Below are positions 1-8,050 of a stretch of DNA of 64,000 nt, piece by piece. How positions within the stretch are numbered: position 1 is the stretch's first letter; every line of letters starts with the position of its first letter. Source of the DNA: CBDCTM01 sp965222005 (GTDB lineage: Bacteria > Bacteroidota > Bacteroidia > Chitinophagales > Saprospiraceae); assembly GCA_965222005.1 (NCBI GenBank), contig OZ244935.1:1-64000 (forward strand), in the 5' to 3' direction. A model generated the notes under the pieces. The model saw nothing but the letters and a program-made list of their open reading frames with translations. It ran no database searches and was not told the origin of the DNA. The position numbers and the translations under genes are program-made.

Positions 1-477
1 GAGCCCGATTTCCTCATTGGTATGGGTGCCGATCCGGCCAAACTGCCGGGACGGGAGGCTTTGTCTAAAATGCTGCGGGAGCAGATCGCTACACCTTTTG
101 AGCAGAAACGCTCGTACGCGCTGATCTGGCTGATGGATGAGGAGGCTGTAGGCCACACCAATGTCAACAAAATTGTTTTTGGTGAAGAGGCTTTCATGCA
201 CCTGCATCTTTGGCAGGCCGATCATCGGCGGAGGGGAGTGGGAAGCGAGTTGGTGAAACTTTCTCTACCATTCTTTTTTGACAAGCTGCAACTTCAGCAA
301 CTTTATTGTGAGCCATATGCCCTCAATCCTGCTCCCAATAAAACCCTGGAAAAAATAGGCTTTGAATTTGAAAAAGAGTACGTGACGATACCTGGCTCTA
401 TCAATTTCGAGCAGCCTGTCAAGCGTTGGCGACTGAGCAAAGAAAGATTTGAAAAGCTCATAGCGAGGCAGAATTAA
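1..477 (+). CDS. GNAT family N-acetyltransferase, 5' end cut off by window edge
   Basis: The reading frame is open from the first base, seven codons before the first visible ATG at 22, so the gene probably begins outside the window. The visible part carries an acetyl-CoA binding loop of the GNAT type (W-Q-A-D-H-R-R-R-G-V-G near residues 64-74 counted from the ATG at 22), followed by the usual C-terminal strand and helix with N-P-x-x-N-K-T-L-E-K-I-G-F, typical of RimJ/RimL-like enzymes. It is expected to be a cytoplasmic enzyme that moves an acetyl group from acetyl-CoA to an amine. The substrate cannot be told. It converges on scoB with 2 bases between stop codons. Confidence 0.8.
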   Translation, partial: EPDFLIGMGADPAKLPGREALSKMLREQIATPFEQKRSYALIWLMDEEAVGHTNVNKIVFGEEAFMHLHLWQADHRRRGVGSELVKLSLPFFFDKLQLQQLYCEPYALNPAPNKTLEKIGFEFEKEYVTIPGSINFEQPVKRWRLSKERFEKLIARQN

Positions 478-479
478 CT

Positions 480-1136
480 CTATACACCCTGCATTTCAGG
501 TATTTCTCCTTCTACCACCAGACGCCCCTCAGTGGCTGCTTTGATTTCATCAACCAAAACGCCAGGCGCCCTTTCGAGGAGTCGGAACCCATCGGGTGTA
601 ACATCGAGCACAGCAAGATTGGTCACTACTTTTTTCACACAACCTACGCCTGTGAGCGGCAGGGTACACTGACGCAACAATTTAGAAGCACCGCGCTTAT
701 TGGTATGCATCATAGCCACAATGATATTATCGGCTGAAGCCACCAAATCCATTGCCCCTCCCATGCCTTTAACCATTCTCCCCGGTATTTTCCAATTGGC
801 GATGTTGCCGTTGTCGGCTACTTCCATAGCTCCCAGTACGGTTAGCTGCACATGTCCGCCGCGAATCATGGCAAAGCTAGTGGCCGAGTCGAAGATTGTG
901 GCTCCTGGCAATGATGTGATTGTTTGTTTACCAGCATTGATAAGGTCAGCATCTTCCTCTCCTTCATAAGGAAAAGGGCCCATACCAAGTATGCCGTTTT
1001 CTGATTGAAAGGTTACGCTAATTCCTTCAGGAATATAATTGGCAATAAGCGTGGGAATACCGATGCCGAGATTGACATACCACCCATCGCGTAATTCCTG
1101 GGCAATTCTTTTGGCGATTCCGTTTTTATCCAACAT
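480..1136 (-). CDS. scoB: 3-oxoacid CoA-transferase, subunit B
   Basis: Beta subunit of succinyl-CoA:3-ketoacid CoA-transferase (family I CoA-transferase), which activates acetoacetate with CoA taken from succinyl-CoA. The 218 residues match the usual length of this subunit. The catalytic glutamate motif S-E-N-G-I-L-G is at about residues 45-51, and the N-terminal segment with G-I-G-I-P-T is typical. It is the last gene of a minus-strand group scoA, AhpD-like gene, scoB with gaps of only 16-17 bases, so all three are probably co-transcribed. The A and B subunits are normally adjacent; here another gene sits between them. A thiolase that could use the acetoacetyl-CoA product lies about 41 kb away in the window. 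Confidence 0.92.
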   Translation of the reverse strand: MLDKNGIAKRIAQELRDGWYVNLGIGIPTLIANYIPEGISVTFQSENGILGMGPFPYEGEEDADLINAGKQTITSLPGATIFDSATSFAMIRGGHVQLTVLGAMEVADNGNIANWKIPGRMVKGMGGAMDLVASADNIIVAMMHTNKRGASKLLRQCTLPLTGVGCVKKVVTNLAVLDVTPDGFRLLERAPGVLVDEIKAATEGRLVVEGEIPEMQGV

Positions 1137-1153
1137 AGATTGAGCTTAATTTT

Positions 1154-1753
1154 TTAATACGCATGTTTCCCGACTGACCAGCCTTTGTGCTGTAAATATT
1201 GTTCTCCTGAATCTATTGCTCCGTTTTCCATTTCCGTACCCATCGAATCGTTCCATCTATTGAGATAGCCAAAGAGTGCTATTACTCCCAGCATTTCCAC
1301 AATTGCGCCATCATCCCAATGCTGGCGCAATTTTTCTGCAATATCATCGGTTACGCTATTGGGGATGGTAGAGCTGGCGAGTGCAAAGTCGAGCGCTGCT
1401 CGCTCTGCTTCTGAAAATGCCGGATGGCTCCGGTAATCCCAAATATTTTCGAGCTGAGCTTGCTCGGCACCATAACGTTCGGCGGCTCGGATAGCGTGGG
1501 CCTCGCAATAACGGCAACCCGCCGCCTGGCTACTGATGTAGGCCATCATGCGTTTAAGTGCGCTGGTGACACGGCCTTTATTTTCCATCACAGCCTTATT
1601 CATTTCGATAAAAGCATAAGCTATGCGCGGCCGGTGATGCATCGTTTTTATACTGTTGGGGCAAAAGCCCAGGGTCTCATCATAGAACTCGATAAGCTCC
1701 TGTAGTGCTGGATCATCGGCCCCTGATTTGGGATGAACTAAAGGTCTTTTCAT
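1154..1753 (-). CDS. AhpD-like / carboxymuconolactone decarboxylase family protein
   Basis: 199-residue protein of the AhpD-like fold, which includes alkylhydroperoxidase D and carboxymuconolactone decarboxylase relatives. The redox signature C-R-Y-C-E-A-H (C-x-x-C-x-x-H) lies near residues 83-89, in the position expected for peroxidase-type members. The start is the ATG at 1753: the frame stays open further upstream, but that extension runs into scoA coding sequence and has no family resemblance. The gene lies inside the scoA-scoB operon. A role in peroxide or radical detoxification is the usual guess for this motif, but its link to ketone-body metabolism is unknown. The family call rests on motif and overall appearance. 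Confidence 0.8.
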   Translation of the reverse strand: MKRPLVHPKSGADDPALQELIEFYDETLGFCPNSIKTMHHRPRIAYAFIEMNKAVMENKGRVTSALKRMMAYISSQAAGCRYCEAHAIRAAERYGAEQAQLENIWDYRSHPAFSEAERAALDFALASSTIPNSVTDDIAEKLRQHWDDGAIVEMLGVIALFGYLNRWNDSMGTEMENGAIDSGEQYLQHKGWSVGKHAY

Positions 1754-1769
1754 GTATTTATTTTTATAA

Positions 1770-2468
1770 TCATCCTCTTGGCCGCACCGTGCGCTGCTCG
1801 ATACGCTTTTCATAATTGATGCCTTGAAAAATTCGCTGCACGAAAATACCAGGTGTGTGAATAAAGTTGGGGGCCAATTCGCCTGGCTCCACCAATTCTT
1901 CAACTTCAGCGACGGTAATTTTGCCAGCCATTGCCATCATGGGGTTGAAGTTGCGGGCAGTGCCTTTATAGATCAAGTTGCCAAAATGGTCTCCCTTCCA
2001 GGCTTTCACAATAGCAAAATCAGCCGTAAGCGCCGATTCCAAGATATGTGGCTTGCCGTTGAAATAACGCACTTCCTTTTCGCCCGCCACCTCGGTACCG
2101 AAGCCTGCCGGAGTAAAGAAAGCCGGAATACCTGCTCCGCCAGCGCGGCAGCGTTCGGCCAGTGAGCCTTGCGGAATCAGATCCACTTCCAACTCGCCAC
2201 TCAGCATTTGTCGTTCGAACTCATCATTTTCCCCAACGTAAGAAGAGATCATTTTTTTGATTTGCCGTTTTTGGAGCAACAGCCCGAGGCCGAAGTCGTC
2301 CACACCGGCATTGTTGGAGATACAGGTCAGGCCGGTGACGTCTGCTTCTACCAGGGCGCCAATACAGTTTTCGGGGATGCCGCATAGGCCGAAGCCACCG
2401 AGCATCAGCGTCATATTATCCCGAATGCCGACAATTGCTTCCGTAGCATTGGCTACAACTTTATTCAT
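1770..2468 (-). CDS. scoA: 3-oxoacid CoA-transferase, subunit A
   Basis: Alpha subunit partner of scoB. It shows the subunit A glycine-rich segment G-G-F-G-L-C-G-I-P-E-N, the segment I-S-N-N-A-G-V-D-D-F-G-L-G, and F-F-T-P-A-G-F-G-T, all typical of ScoA/AtoD-type proteins. Two starts are possible, ATG at 2489 and ATG at 2468. The second puts the start directly before N-K-V-V, as in relatives, and was chosen. It is the first gene of the three-gene minus-strand operon. No clear TAnnTTTG element was found directly upstream on the minus strand. Confidence 0.92.
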   Translation of the reverse strand: MNKVVANATEAIVGIRDNMTLMLGGFGLCGIPENCIGALVEADVTGLTCISNNAGVDDFGLGLLLQKRQIKKMISSYVGENDEFERQMLSGELEVDLIPQGSLAERCRAGGAGIPAFFTPAGFGTEVAGEKEVRYFNGKPHILESALTADFAIVKAWKGDHFGNLIYKGTARNFNPMMAMAGKITVAEVEELVEPGELAPNFIHTPGIFVQRIFQGINYEKRIEQRTVRPRG

Positions 2469-2629
2469 AGCAAAGATTTTAAAATTCAAGTTGCTAACTT
2501 ATTAAAAATAATCGGCTTCCTTTGAATCGGCGAGCTGAATTTTGGTGGACTTATTTGATCGACCTGACTGATCGGACAATGGGCTGTTATGAGTATCGAA
2601 TTGTTTTTTTGATATTTTTTGTGTTTTAT

Positions 2630-2659
2630 TTGTTTTTTAAAAAATATTTGTTATATTTG
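2630..2659 (+). promoter_or_regulatory. Consensus Bacteroidota promoter with no gene downstream
   Basis: TTG at 2630-2632, a 19-base spacer, then TATATTTG at 2652-2659. This matches the TTG-N19-TAnnTTTG consensus of the primary sigma factor in Bacteroidota. It points to the plus strand, where no coding region follows; the next gene, ending at 2875, runs the other way. The surrounding sequence is very AT-rich, so a chance match is possible. If active it would drive a non-coding RNA or an antisense transcript into the decarboxylase gene. Confidence 0.4.
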
Positions 2660-2748
2660 TTTTTGGATTTGATAGCTTGCGCGCATAACAATCAATAAGG
2701 AGTGGCTTCTTGAACTGCTCCACATATCCTCTGGCTTGGCTGGTAGGC

Positions 2749-2789
2749 GTGGGTGGGCCGTATTTATAAATAAATTATTTCCCACCCAC
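2749..2789. other. Inverted repeat in the 385-base gap before scoA
   Basis: GTGGGTGGG at 2749-2757 is perfectly complementary to CCCACCCAC at 2781-2789, with a 23-base AT-rich loop. No run of T follows on either strand, so it is not a standard terminator. It lies about 85 bases downstream of the consensus promoter at 2630-2659 and could be a structured part of its transcript. Nothing else recognisable was seen in 2490-2874, and no coding region. Confidence 0.5.
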
Positions 2790-2874
2790 TATAATTTGGT
2801 TCTAAAATTTGGGGCCGGCGTTCGGCGATTGCAGCAGCAGGCTGGTCTTGTTTGTTGATGGTTTCAGGCTGTAT

Positions 2875-3636
2875 TCAGATTACTTCAAAGCCCACCTCTC
2901 CTAATTTTTCCACTACAGCCTTGACCTGCTGTCCCCGTTTTAAATAAACCGCCGAAGTAGCTGCACCAGCCATGATATAACTCCCCTTCGGAATCGGCTG
3001 GTTGTATTTGGCAGCCAGGCGGGTAGCTGCGATAAAGGATCGCCAGGGATCGCCCAATATATCGGCAGAAGAGCCCTGGTGTATTTTCTCTCCATCAATG
3101 AGCAAGTTGATGTTCAGGTCGACAAGGGAGGTATCTGCCGGATGCCACACCCCTACCACCAGCCCTGCCGAAGAGCAATTATCAGCAATTACATCTTCCA
3201 ATGAAAACTTAAAATTCTTATAACGGGAATCAATAATTTCGATGGCTGCTGCAATACCATCCACATATTCGAGCGCTTCATCCTGCTTCAGCTCATGGCT
3301 AATGTCTTTGGCTACGTGGAAACATATTTCCGGCTCAGCCCGCGGGTGAATAAAATGATCCAGTACCAGCGTACTTCCGGGTTTAATGAGCATGGCATCG
3401 GTCAATCGCCCCCATATCATATCATGTACACCCATCTGCTGCATCTTAGCCTCACTGGTGAAGCCCATTTTCAAGCCAATTAAGCGTTCGCCGCGCTCGT
3501 ACCTACAGACCAAAGAGGCGGCCTGGATTTGATATGCTTGCGCTTCACTGAAATCATGTTGTTTGCTGAGCTGTTCGATCGAACGAGTTTCACGTGCAGC
3601 AGTATCAAGGATGTTGGCGAGGTGTTGAATATCCAT
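2875..3636 (-). CDS. 4-oxalocrotonate decarboxylase / 2-keto-4-pentenoate hydratase family
   Basis: 253-residue member of the MhpD/DmpE/DmpH superfamily. These Mg-dependent enzymes act on 2-oxo acids formed in meta-cleavage of aromatics and in the 2-aminomuconate branch of tryptophan breakdown. The segment I-G-L-K-M-G-F-T-S-x-A-K-M-Q-Q-M-G-V near residues 53-70 is characteristic of 4-oxalocrotonate decarboxylases rather than hydratases, and the metal-binding P-R-A-E-P-E-I is present around residue 98. No other meta-cleavage gene is visible in the window, so it stands alone here. The ATG at 3636 gives the family's usual N-terminus. Confidence 0.82.
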   Translation of the reverse strand: MDIQHLANILDTAARETRSIEQLSKQHDFSEAQAYQIQAASLVCRYERGERLIGLKMGFTSEAKMQQMGVHDMIWGRLTDAMLIKPGSTLVLDHFIHPRAEPEICFHVAKDISHELKQDEALEYVDGIAAAIEIIDSRYKNFKFSLEDVIADNCSSAGLVVGVWHPADTSLVDLNINLLIDGEKIHQGSSADILGDPWRSFIAATRLAAKYNQPIPKGSYIMAGAATSAVYLKRGQQVKAVVEKLGEVGFEVI

Positions 3637-3797
3637 TGCCTCGGATTAAAGACTGTATAAAAAAGCGAAGGTACGAATGAACTGCCTATTTCCGGCAAGT
3701 TGGTTTATAGTTTATTCAACCTCTGCTTATTCAATCTTTTAGTGTGTGCCCGATACCAGGAGAAGCCATTGTAATAATCAACCATACTGACTTTGGT

Positions 3798-3815
3798 TCT
3801 GGAGCAGCCTCCAGA
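3798..3815. other. Short perfect inverted repeat in a divergent intergenic region
   Basis: TCTGGAG at 3798-3804 and CTCCAGA at 3809-3815 with a four-base loop. It lies between two divergent genes starting at 3636 and 3878, so an operator or a hairpin in the leader of the acetyltransferase is possible. No T-run follows directly. The function is unknown. Confidence 0.4.
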
Positions 3816-3877
3816 GCGTTTGTTTTGCACGCTTTCTTTTTTTTTTCGCTCATGGTTTGCTATTTTTAAAAGAAAAG

Positions 3878-4432
3878 ATGATTGCATACGGAATCGTCGA
3901 GTCAGAAAAGGATCTGAAGCAAATTCTGGAGTTGCAGCAAGCCAATTTACCGGCAGCAATTTCAGCTGAAGAAGCCCGGCAGGAAGGATTTGTAACTGTG
4001 GAACACGACCTGCCTTTGTTGCGCCGGATGAATAGCCCTTACCCTCATATTGTTGCAAAAGAAAATGGACGGATCATTGGCTATGCTCTGGTAATGGAAC
4101 GCAAGTGGGCAAATGATATTCCCATTTTGATTCCGATGTTTGATGAGATTAACCATACCCGATACAATGGACAGTTATTGGCCAATTGTCGTTACTTTGT
4201 CATGGGACAAATATGTATCAGTAAAGGGTATCGGGGACGGGGTATTTTTGGAGGGCTTTATGAAGAAATGAAAACCAGAATGAAAGCGCATTTCGAGTAT
4301 ATTGTCACTGAAATATCGCCCGAAAACCAGCGGTCACTGAAAGCGCATTTCAAGGCTGGCTTTAAAAATGTCAGAACATATCAGTCAAAAGATGGTGCAG
4401 CTTGGGTTATTGTGTTACTGAATTTAAGCTAA
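3878..4432 (+). CDS. GNAT family N-acetyltransferase
   Basis: 184-residue GNAT protein counted from the ATG at 3878; a TTG 21 bases upstream is in frame but is less likely. The N-terminal half has the substrate-side helices. The acetyl-CoA loop Q-I-C-I-S-K-G-Y-R-G-R-G-I-F-G (R-G-x-G-I/F-G type) is near residues 110-124. The C-terminal half ends with E-I-S-P-E-N-Q-R-S-L-K-A-H, a standard GNAT end. The substrate is unknown. The gene stands alone, divergent from the decarboxylase gene and convergent with the T9SS gene downstream. Confidence 0.85.
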   Translation: MIAYGIVESEKDLKQILELQQANLPAAISAEEARQEGFVTVEHDLPLLRRMNSPYPHIVAKENGRIIGYALVMERKWANDIPILIPMFDEINHTRYNGQLLANCRYFVMGQICISKGYRGRGIFGGLYEEMKTRMKAHFEYIVTEISPENQRSLKAHFKAGFKNVRTYQSKDGAAWVIVLLNLS

Positions 4433-4438
4433 GCATAG

Positions 4439-4476
4439 CAAAAAACATGGCCCCCGGGAAACATCCGAGAGCCATG
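4439..4476 (-). terminator. Rho-independent terminator of the T9SS cargo gene
   Basis: Read on the minus strand, CATGGCTCTCGG (4476-4465) pairs fully with CCGGGGGCCATG (4457-4446) if two G-U pairs are allowed, and is followed by TTTTTTGC. On the plus strand the same arms give two C-A mismatches and no T-run, so it works for the minus-strand gene ending at 4503. Confidence 0.85.
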
Positions 4477-4502
4477 CTCATTGGCCATTTCATTATCCTA
4501 AT

Positions 4503-7169
4503 CTACAGTTTCACAATCTTTTGTATTTGCAAATTGTCGCCACTTTTCACGCTTAAAATATATATGCCTTTGGCAAAACCCTGCATATCGATAGGCATAT
4601 TATATACTCCTTTATCAAACTGTTGCTCTTTCAACCACAGCAATTGCCCGGCTACATTCATCAGTCGAACATGAATGTTTCGCCGTTCTGACACATTAAA
4701 GTTTAGTGTAGCCAAATGCTCAACAGGATTCGGCATCAAATTGAACGAAAAGCCTTTATTTTGAAAAGGAACTACAATCACTTCACTAATTTCAAACCTG
4801 CCATCAAAATCAACCTGCTTAATTCGGTAGTAATTGTCTCCTTGCAATGGTCGAGAATCGACAAAGCGATATTCGATAGCATGATTGCTCAAACCTGCTG
4901 CCTGCACCTTGCCGATTGCTGTCCAGTGGTGGCCGGTTCTGCTGTGCTCCACGACAAACTCGTCGCTATTTCGCTCCGATGCGGTGGCCCAATCCAGCAC
5001 AATTTCATCGCTTTGCTGTGCTGCCTGTACATACAACCAGCCTACAGGCAGAGGTGCTCCGCTCACTTCAAAACAATCGGTGCATGTCCAACTTTGTCCG
5101 CTACAGCCTGAACCTTGATAGATGATCACATCATAGCTGCCAAAGGGGGCATCAACTGGCAATGCGAGGTCTCCACTAAATATATCGGCACTGGCAGCTG
5201 TACCCGATACCGTATATGTGACTGCACCATTGGTTACTTCGACGCAGTCGGTTGTTCCGGGGATAAAAGAAGTATCATCGCCGGTGATGGTCATTGCAAC
5301 CGTATTGCCCGGATCTTCGCTGGGCGGATCAACACTAATCGAATCAGCAACTGTAAAGCAATTGGTGCATGACCATGAATTGCTCCCACAGCCTGGTCCC
5401 TGATATATAATGGCATGGTAACTGCCTGACGATGCCGCGGCAGGAATGCTTAGCAAACCACTAAAATTGCTAGCATCGCTGGCAGTACCTGTGACAGTGT
5501 ACGTATTGGTTCCATCAAATATCTCCAGGCAGGTAGTATTGGCCGGATCAAAATTGGTATCGGTACCAGTTACAACCACATTCACATCGCTACCCCTTAA
5601 CCCACTGGAAGGAGTGAGCGTTAGGGAATCCAAAACATTAAAACATCCAACACAATTCCAGGACGTTCCTGTACAGCCTGGTCCTTGATAGATCACTGCA
5701 TTATAACTACCAGAAGGAGCGTCGGAAGGTACATTAAGCGTACCGCTAAATGCTGTAGTGCTGGAGGCGCTGCCGGTAATGGCATAAGTGTTGCCTCCCA
5801 AATTGATCTCAGCACAGCTCGTTGTACCACCAGCAACCATAAAGTCAGTACAAACACCATTGATGTCAACATTTTGCGTGGCACCACGAAGAACCGATCC
5901 ACTTACAAAACTTATAGGATTGGCGGGATCTACCACATCAAGACAAGCGGAGCAGATCCAGGTAAGTCCACCCAAAGCCCCTTCCATCGGCAGCTCAATG
6001 TCATAGGCACCAAGCGGCGCATCACAAGGCATATCGAAAGGATCCGCCTGAAAGTCAGTGGCGTTGTTAGCAGTTCCTGTCAGGTTATAGGTAGTTGCAC
6101 CATTTACCAGTCTGACCCGATCTGTGATACCTGGCTCAAAACATGTAGCAGAGCCGGTAATTTGCAGACTTATATTGCGGCCTCTTTCAGCATTGGAGAT
6201 ATTGGTAGAAATTGATCCGCCGGAAAAAGGGATAACGGTAAAACAATCGGTGCATCCTTCAAAAGCACCCGAACAACCCGAATCGTAAAGAAAGACATGA
6301 TAGGTGCCTCCAATTGCCTGACAAGGCAGATCAACGGTAGCCAAAAAGCTGGTTGCACTAGTAGCCGAACCGCTAAATGAATAGCTTGCTCCACTGGGGC
6401 TTTGACTTAGCTCGCCACAAACAGTTGTGCCGGGAACAAAACAAGTATTAACACCAACGATAGAGAAATTGGTTGCCCCTCCTGCATTCGCACTGCTGGG
6501 CGAAGGTGTAATCATACTCGTACCGCCCGAAGGGCTCACTGAAAAACAATTGTTACAACTCCAGCTTGTACCAGAACACCCTGGCCCTTCAAAGACCGTA
6601 ACGCTATAGTTTCCGGGCGAAGCATCGCATGGCAGACTCACTGTGCCGCTAAATTGAGTACTGCTGGCTGCTGCACCAATTACATCAAAAGTACCCCCAC
6701 TGCCACTGATCTGGGCACAGTTAGTCGTACCCGGTTGAAAGGCCGTACCCAAGCCAGTGATGTTAAGCGAAACTATACTTCCCTGCGTACCACTTCCGGG
6801 GCTCACATTTTGGATAATGGGTGTATTTACCGTAAAACAATTGTTGCAACTCCACGTCATCCCTGTACATCCGGCACCTTGAAATATGGTTGTACCATAG
6901 TTGCCGGGAACGGCGCCGGGAGGTATCGTTACAGTTCCGGAAAAGCTGGTGGGGCCAGAAGCATTTCCCGACACCTGAAACGAGCCTATTTGGGCACAGG
7001 TAGTAGTACCTACTAAAAACTGGGTGTTTACACCTGTAATAGTAACGCCAAAGGTATTGCCGGGGAAAGAGCTGTTTGGGGATAAGCTGATTTGGGATAT
7101 CGCCGCATTATTTAGCAGCACAACCAAAATTACTATCATCCATTGCGCATAGGCTGAATAATTTCTCAT
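4503..7169 (-). CDS. T9SS-secreted protein with seven cysteine-rich repeats
   Basis: 888 residues. A signal peptide covers about residues 1-26 (hydrophobic core M-I-V-I-L-V-V-L-L, A-I-S-Q end). Seven tandem repeats of roughly 95-115 residues follow, to about residue 700. Each begins like an IPT/TIG-type strand (for example S-P-S-S-G-L-R-G) and most end with a tight cysteine block of the form G-C-x-G-x-S-W-x-C-x-x-C-F-x-V. Repeat 4 has lost part of the block. A fibronectin-like region follows (W-A-T-A-S-E-R-N-S-D-x-F), then a type A T9SS sorting domain (about 805-888) with M-P-N-P-V near its start and G-I-Y-I-L-S-V near its end. It should be exported through the outer membrane and kept on the surface or released. 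The ligand is unknown. The repeat family is not one I recognise by name. Confidence 0.88.
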   Translation of the reverse strand: MRNYSAYAQWMIVILVVLLNNAAISQISLSPNSSFPGNTFGVTITGVNTQFLVGTTTCAQIGSFQVSGNASGPTSFSGTVTIPPGAVPGNYGTTIFQGAGCTGMTWSCNNCFTVNTPIIQNVSPGSGTQGSIVSLNITGLGTAFQPGTTNCAQISGSGGTFDVIGAAASSTQFSGTVSLPCDASPGNYSVTVFEGPGCSGTSWSCNNCFSVSPSGGTSMITPSPSSANAGGATNFSIVGVNTCFVPGTTVCGELSQSPSGASYSFSGSATSATSFLATVDLPCQAIGGTYHVFLYDSGCSGAFEGCTDCFTVIPFSGGSISTNISNAERGRNISLQITGSATCFEPGITDRVRLVNGATTYNLTGTANNATDFQADPFDMPCDAPLGAYDIELPMEGALGGLTWICSACLDVVDPANPISFVSGSVLRGATQNVDINGVCTDFMVAGGTTSCAEINLGGNTYAITGSASSTTAFSGTLNVPSDAPSGSYNAVIYQGPGCTGTSWNCVGCFNVLDSLTLTPSSGLRGSDVNVVVTGTDTNFDPANTTCLEIFDGTNTYTVTGTASDASNFSGLLSIPAAASSGSYHAIIYQGPGCGSNSWSCTNCFTVADSISVDPPSEDPGNTVAMTITGDDTSFIPGTTDCVEVTNGAVTYTVSGTAASADIFSGDLALPVDAPFGSYDVIIYQGSGCSGQSWTCTDCFEVSGAPLPVGWLYVQAAQQSDEIVLDWATASERNSDEFVVEHSRTGHHWTAIGKVQAAGLSNHAIEYRFVDSRPLQGDNYYRIKQVDFDGRFEISEVIVVPFQNKGFSFNLMPNPVEHLATLNFNVSERRNIHVRLMNVAGQLLWLKEQQFDKGVYNMPIDMQGFAKGIYILSVKSGDNLQIQKIVKL

Positions 7170-7547
7170 AGTGAAATGGGTTGGTTAATAAAAGAATCAA
7201 ATAGTTGCTTGGCATGTTGCCAGACAGCAATCATTAGTGCATGTCGTGAAATTATAATGAGGAAATATTATCTGGGTAGTAGTTAAAGATAGGGATTAGA
7301 ATCGGAATCCGATAATTTCTGATCTACTATTTTATCAAAAAGGACACAGCCCGCTAAAATATCACCACCAATTTCGCTTTCCGGATAAATTGTTTCATCC
7401 GGATTTGAAAAAAACTCCTTAACTAAGGTACAATATATACGGAGGTGTTAATACATATTTATGTGTATCTTTAAGAGGTAAAAGTGTAGCATTACACATT
7501 TTGCTCTACTATTGCTACTAATAAACTATAAACAAAACATCAAATCA
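7170..7547. other. Intergenic region between divergent genes, no gene seen
   Basis: About 380 AT-rich bases separating the T9SS gene from the small membrane protein gene. TATCTTTA-like sequences occur in both directions but none has a well-placed TTG, so no promoter is assigned. No ORF with coding character and no strong hairpin were found. Confidence 0.5.
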
Positions 7548-7973
7548 ATGAATCCTAAAAATTTACTCCTCGGAACCCTTGTTGGCGCCATTTGCTTTTT
7601 TTTATTGGGTTTCGTTTTTTATGCACTCTTACTGGCTGATTTTTTTACTAACAATGCCGGAGCGGCCCAAAATGTGGCCAAAGAAAATCCTGACTTGCTT
7701 CTGCTTTTTATTTCCCACCTTTTACAAGCTTTACTGCTCACCATTATTTTTGATCGTTGGGCAGGCATTAAGACCTTCCTTACTGGAGCCAAGGCAGGAG
7801 CAGTAATCGGCTTACTGATGGGGCTGAGTTATGGGCTTATTATGCTGGCCACTACCCATATTACTACCATGAAAGCCGTATGGGTAGATTGCATTCTTTC
7901 TGCTGTTATTATGGGAATTGGCGGAGGTGTGATTGGCCTTTTGCTGGGGAAGTTGAGTAAGGCAGAGCGGTAG
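7548..7973 (+). CDS. Small integral membrane protein of unknown function
   Basis: 141 residues from the ATG at 7548; a further upstream in-frame start at 7512 would only add polar residues and is not favoured. Four hydrophobic stretches are visible, around residues 5-28, 48-66, 79-97 and 110-132, with small-residue motifs such as G-A-x-x-G-x-x-M-G and G-G-G-V-I-G-L-L-L-G that suggest close helix packing. No catalytic motif is seen. The layout resembles DUF1761-type bacterial membrane proteins, but I would not assign it firmly. It precedes the glycan cassette by about 80 bases and may or may not be part of it. Confidence 0.7.
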   Translation: MNPKNLLLGTLVGAICFFLLGFVFYALLLADFFTNNAGAAQNVAKENPDLLLLFISHLLQALLLTIIFDRWAGIKTFLTGAKAGAVIGLLMGLSYGLIMLATTHITTMKAVWVDCILSAVIMGIGGGVIGLLLGKLSKAER

Positions 7974-8050
7974 CTGCTTTTTACTTTGGCGAAAGCCCGG
8001 TTCTTTTATTTTCACGAAATGCTTGAGTACAAGCAAGAACCCCTATACCA

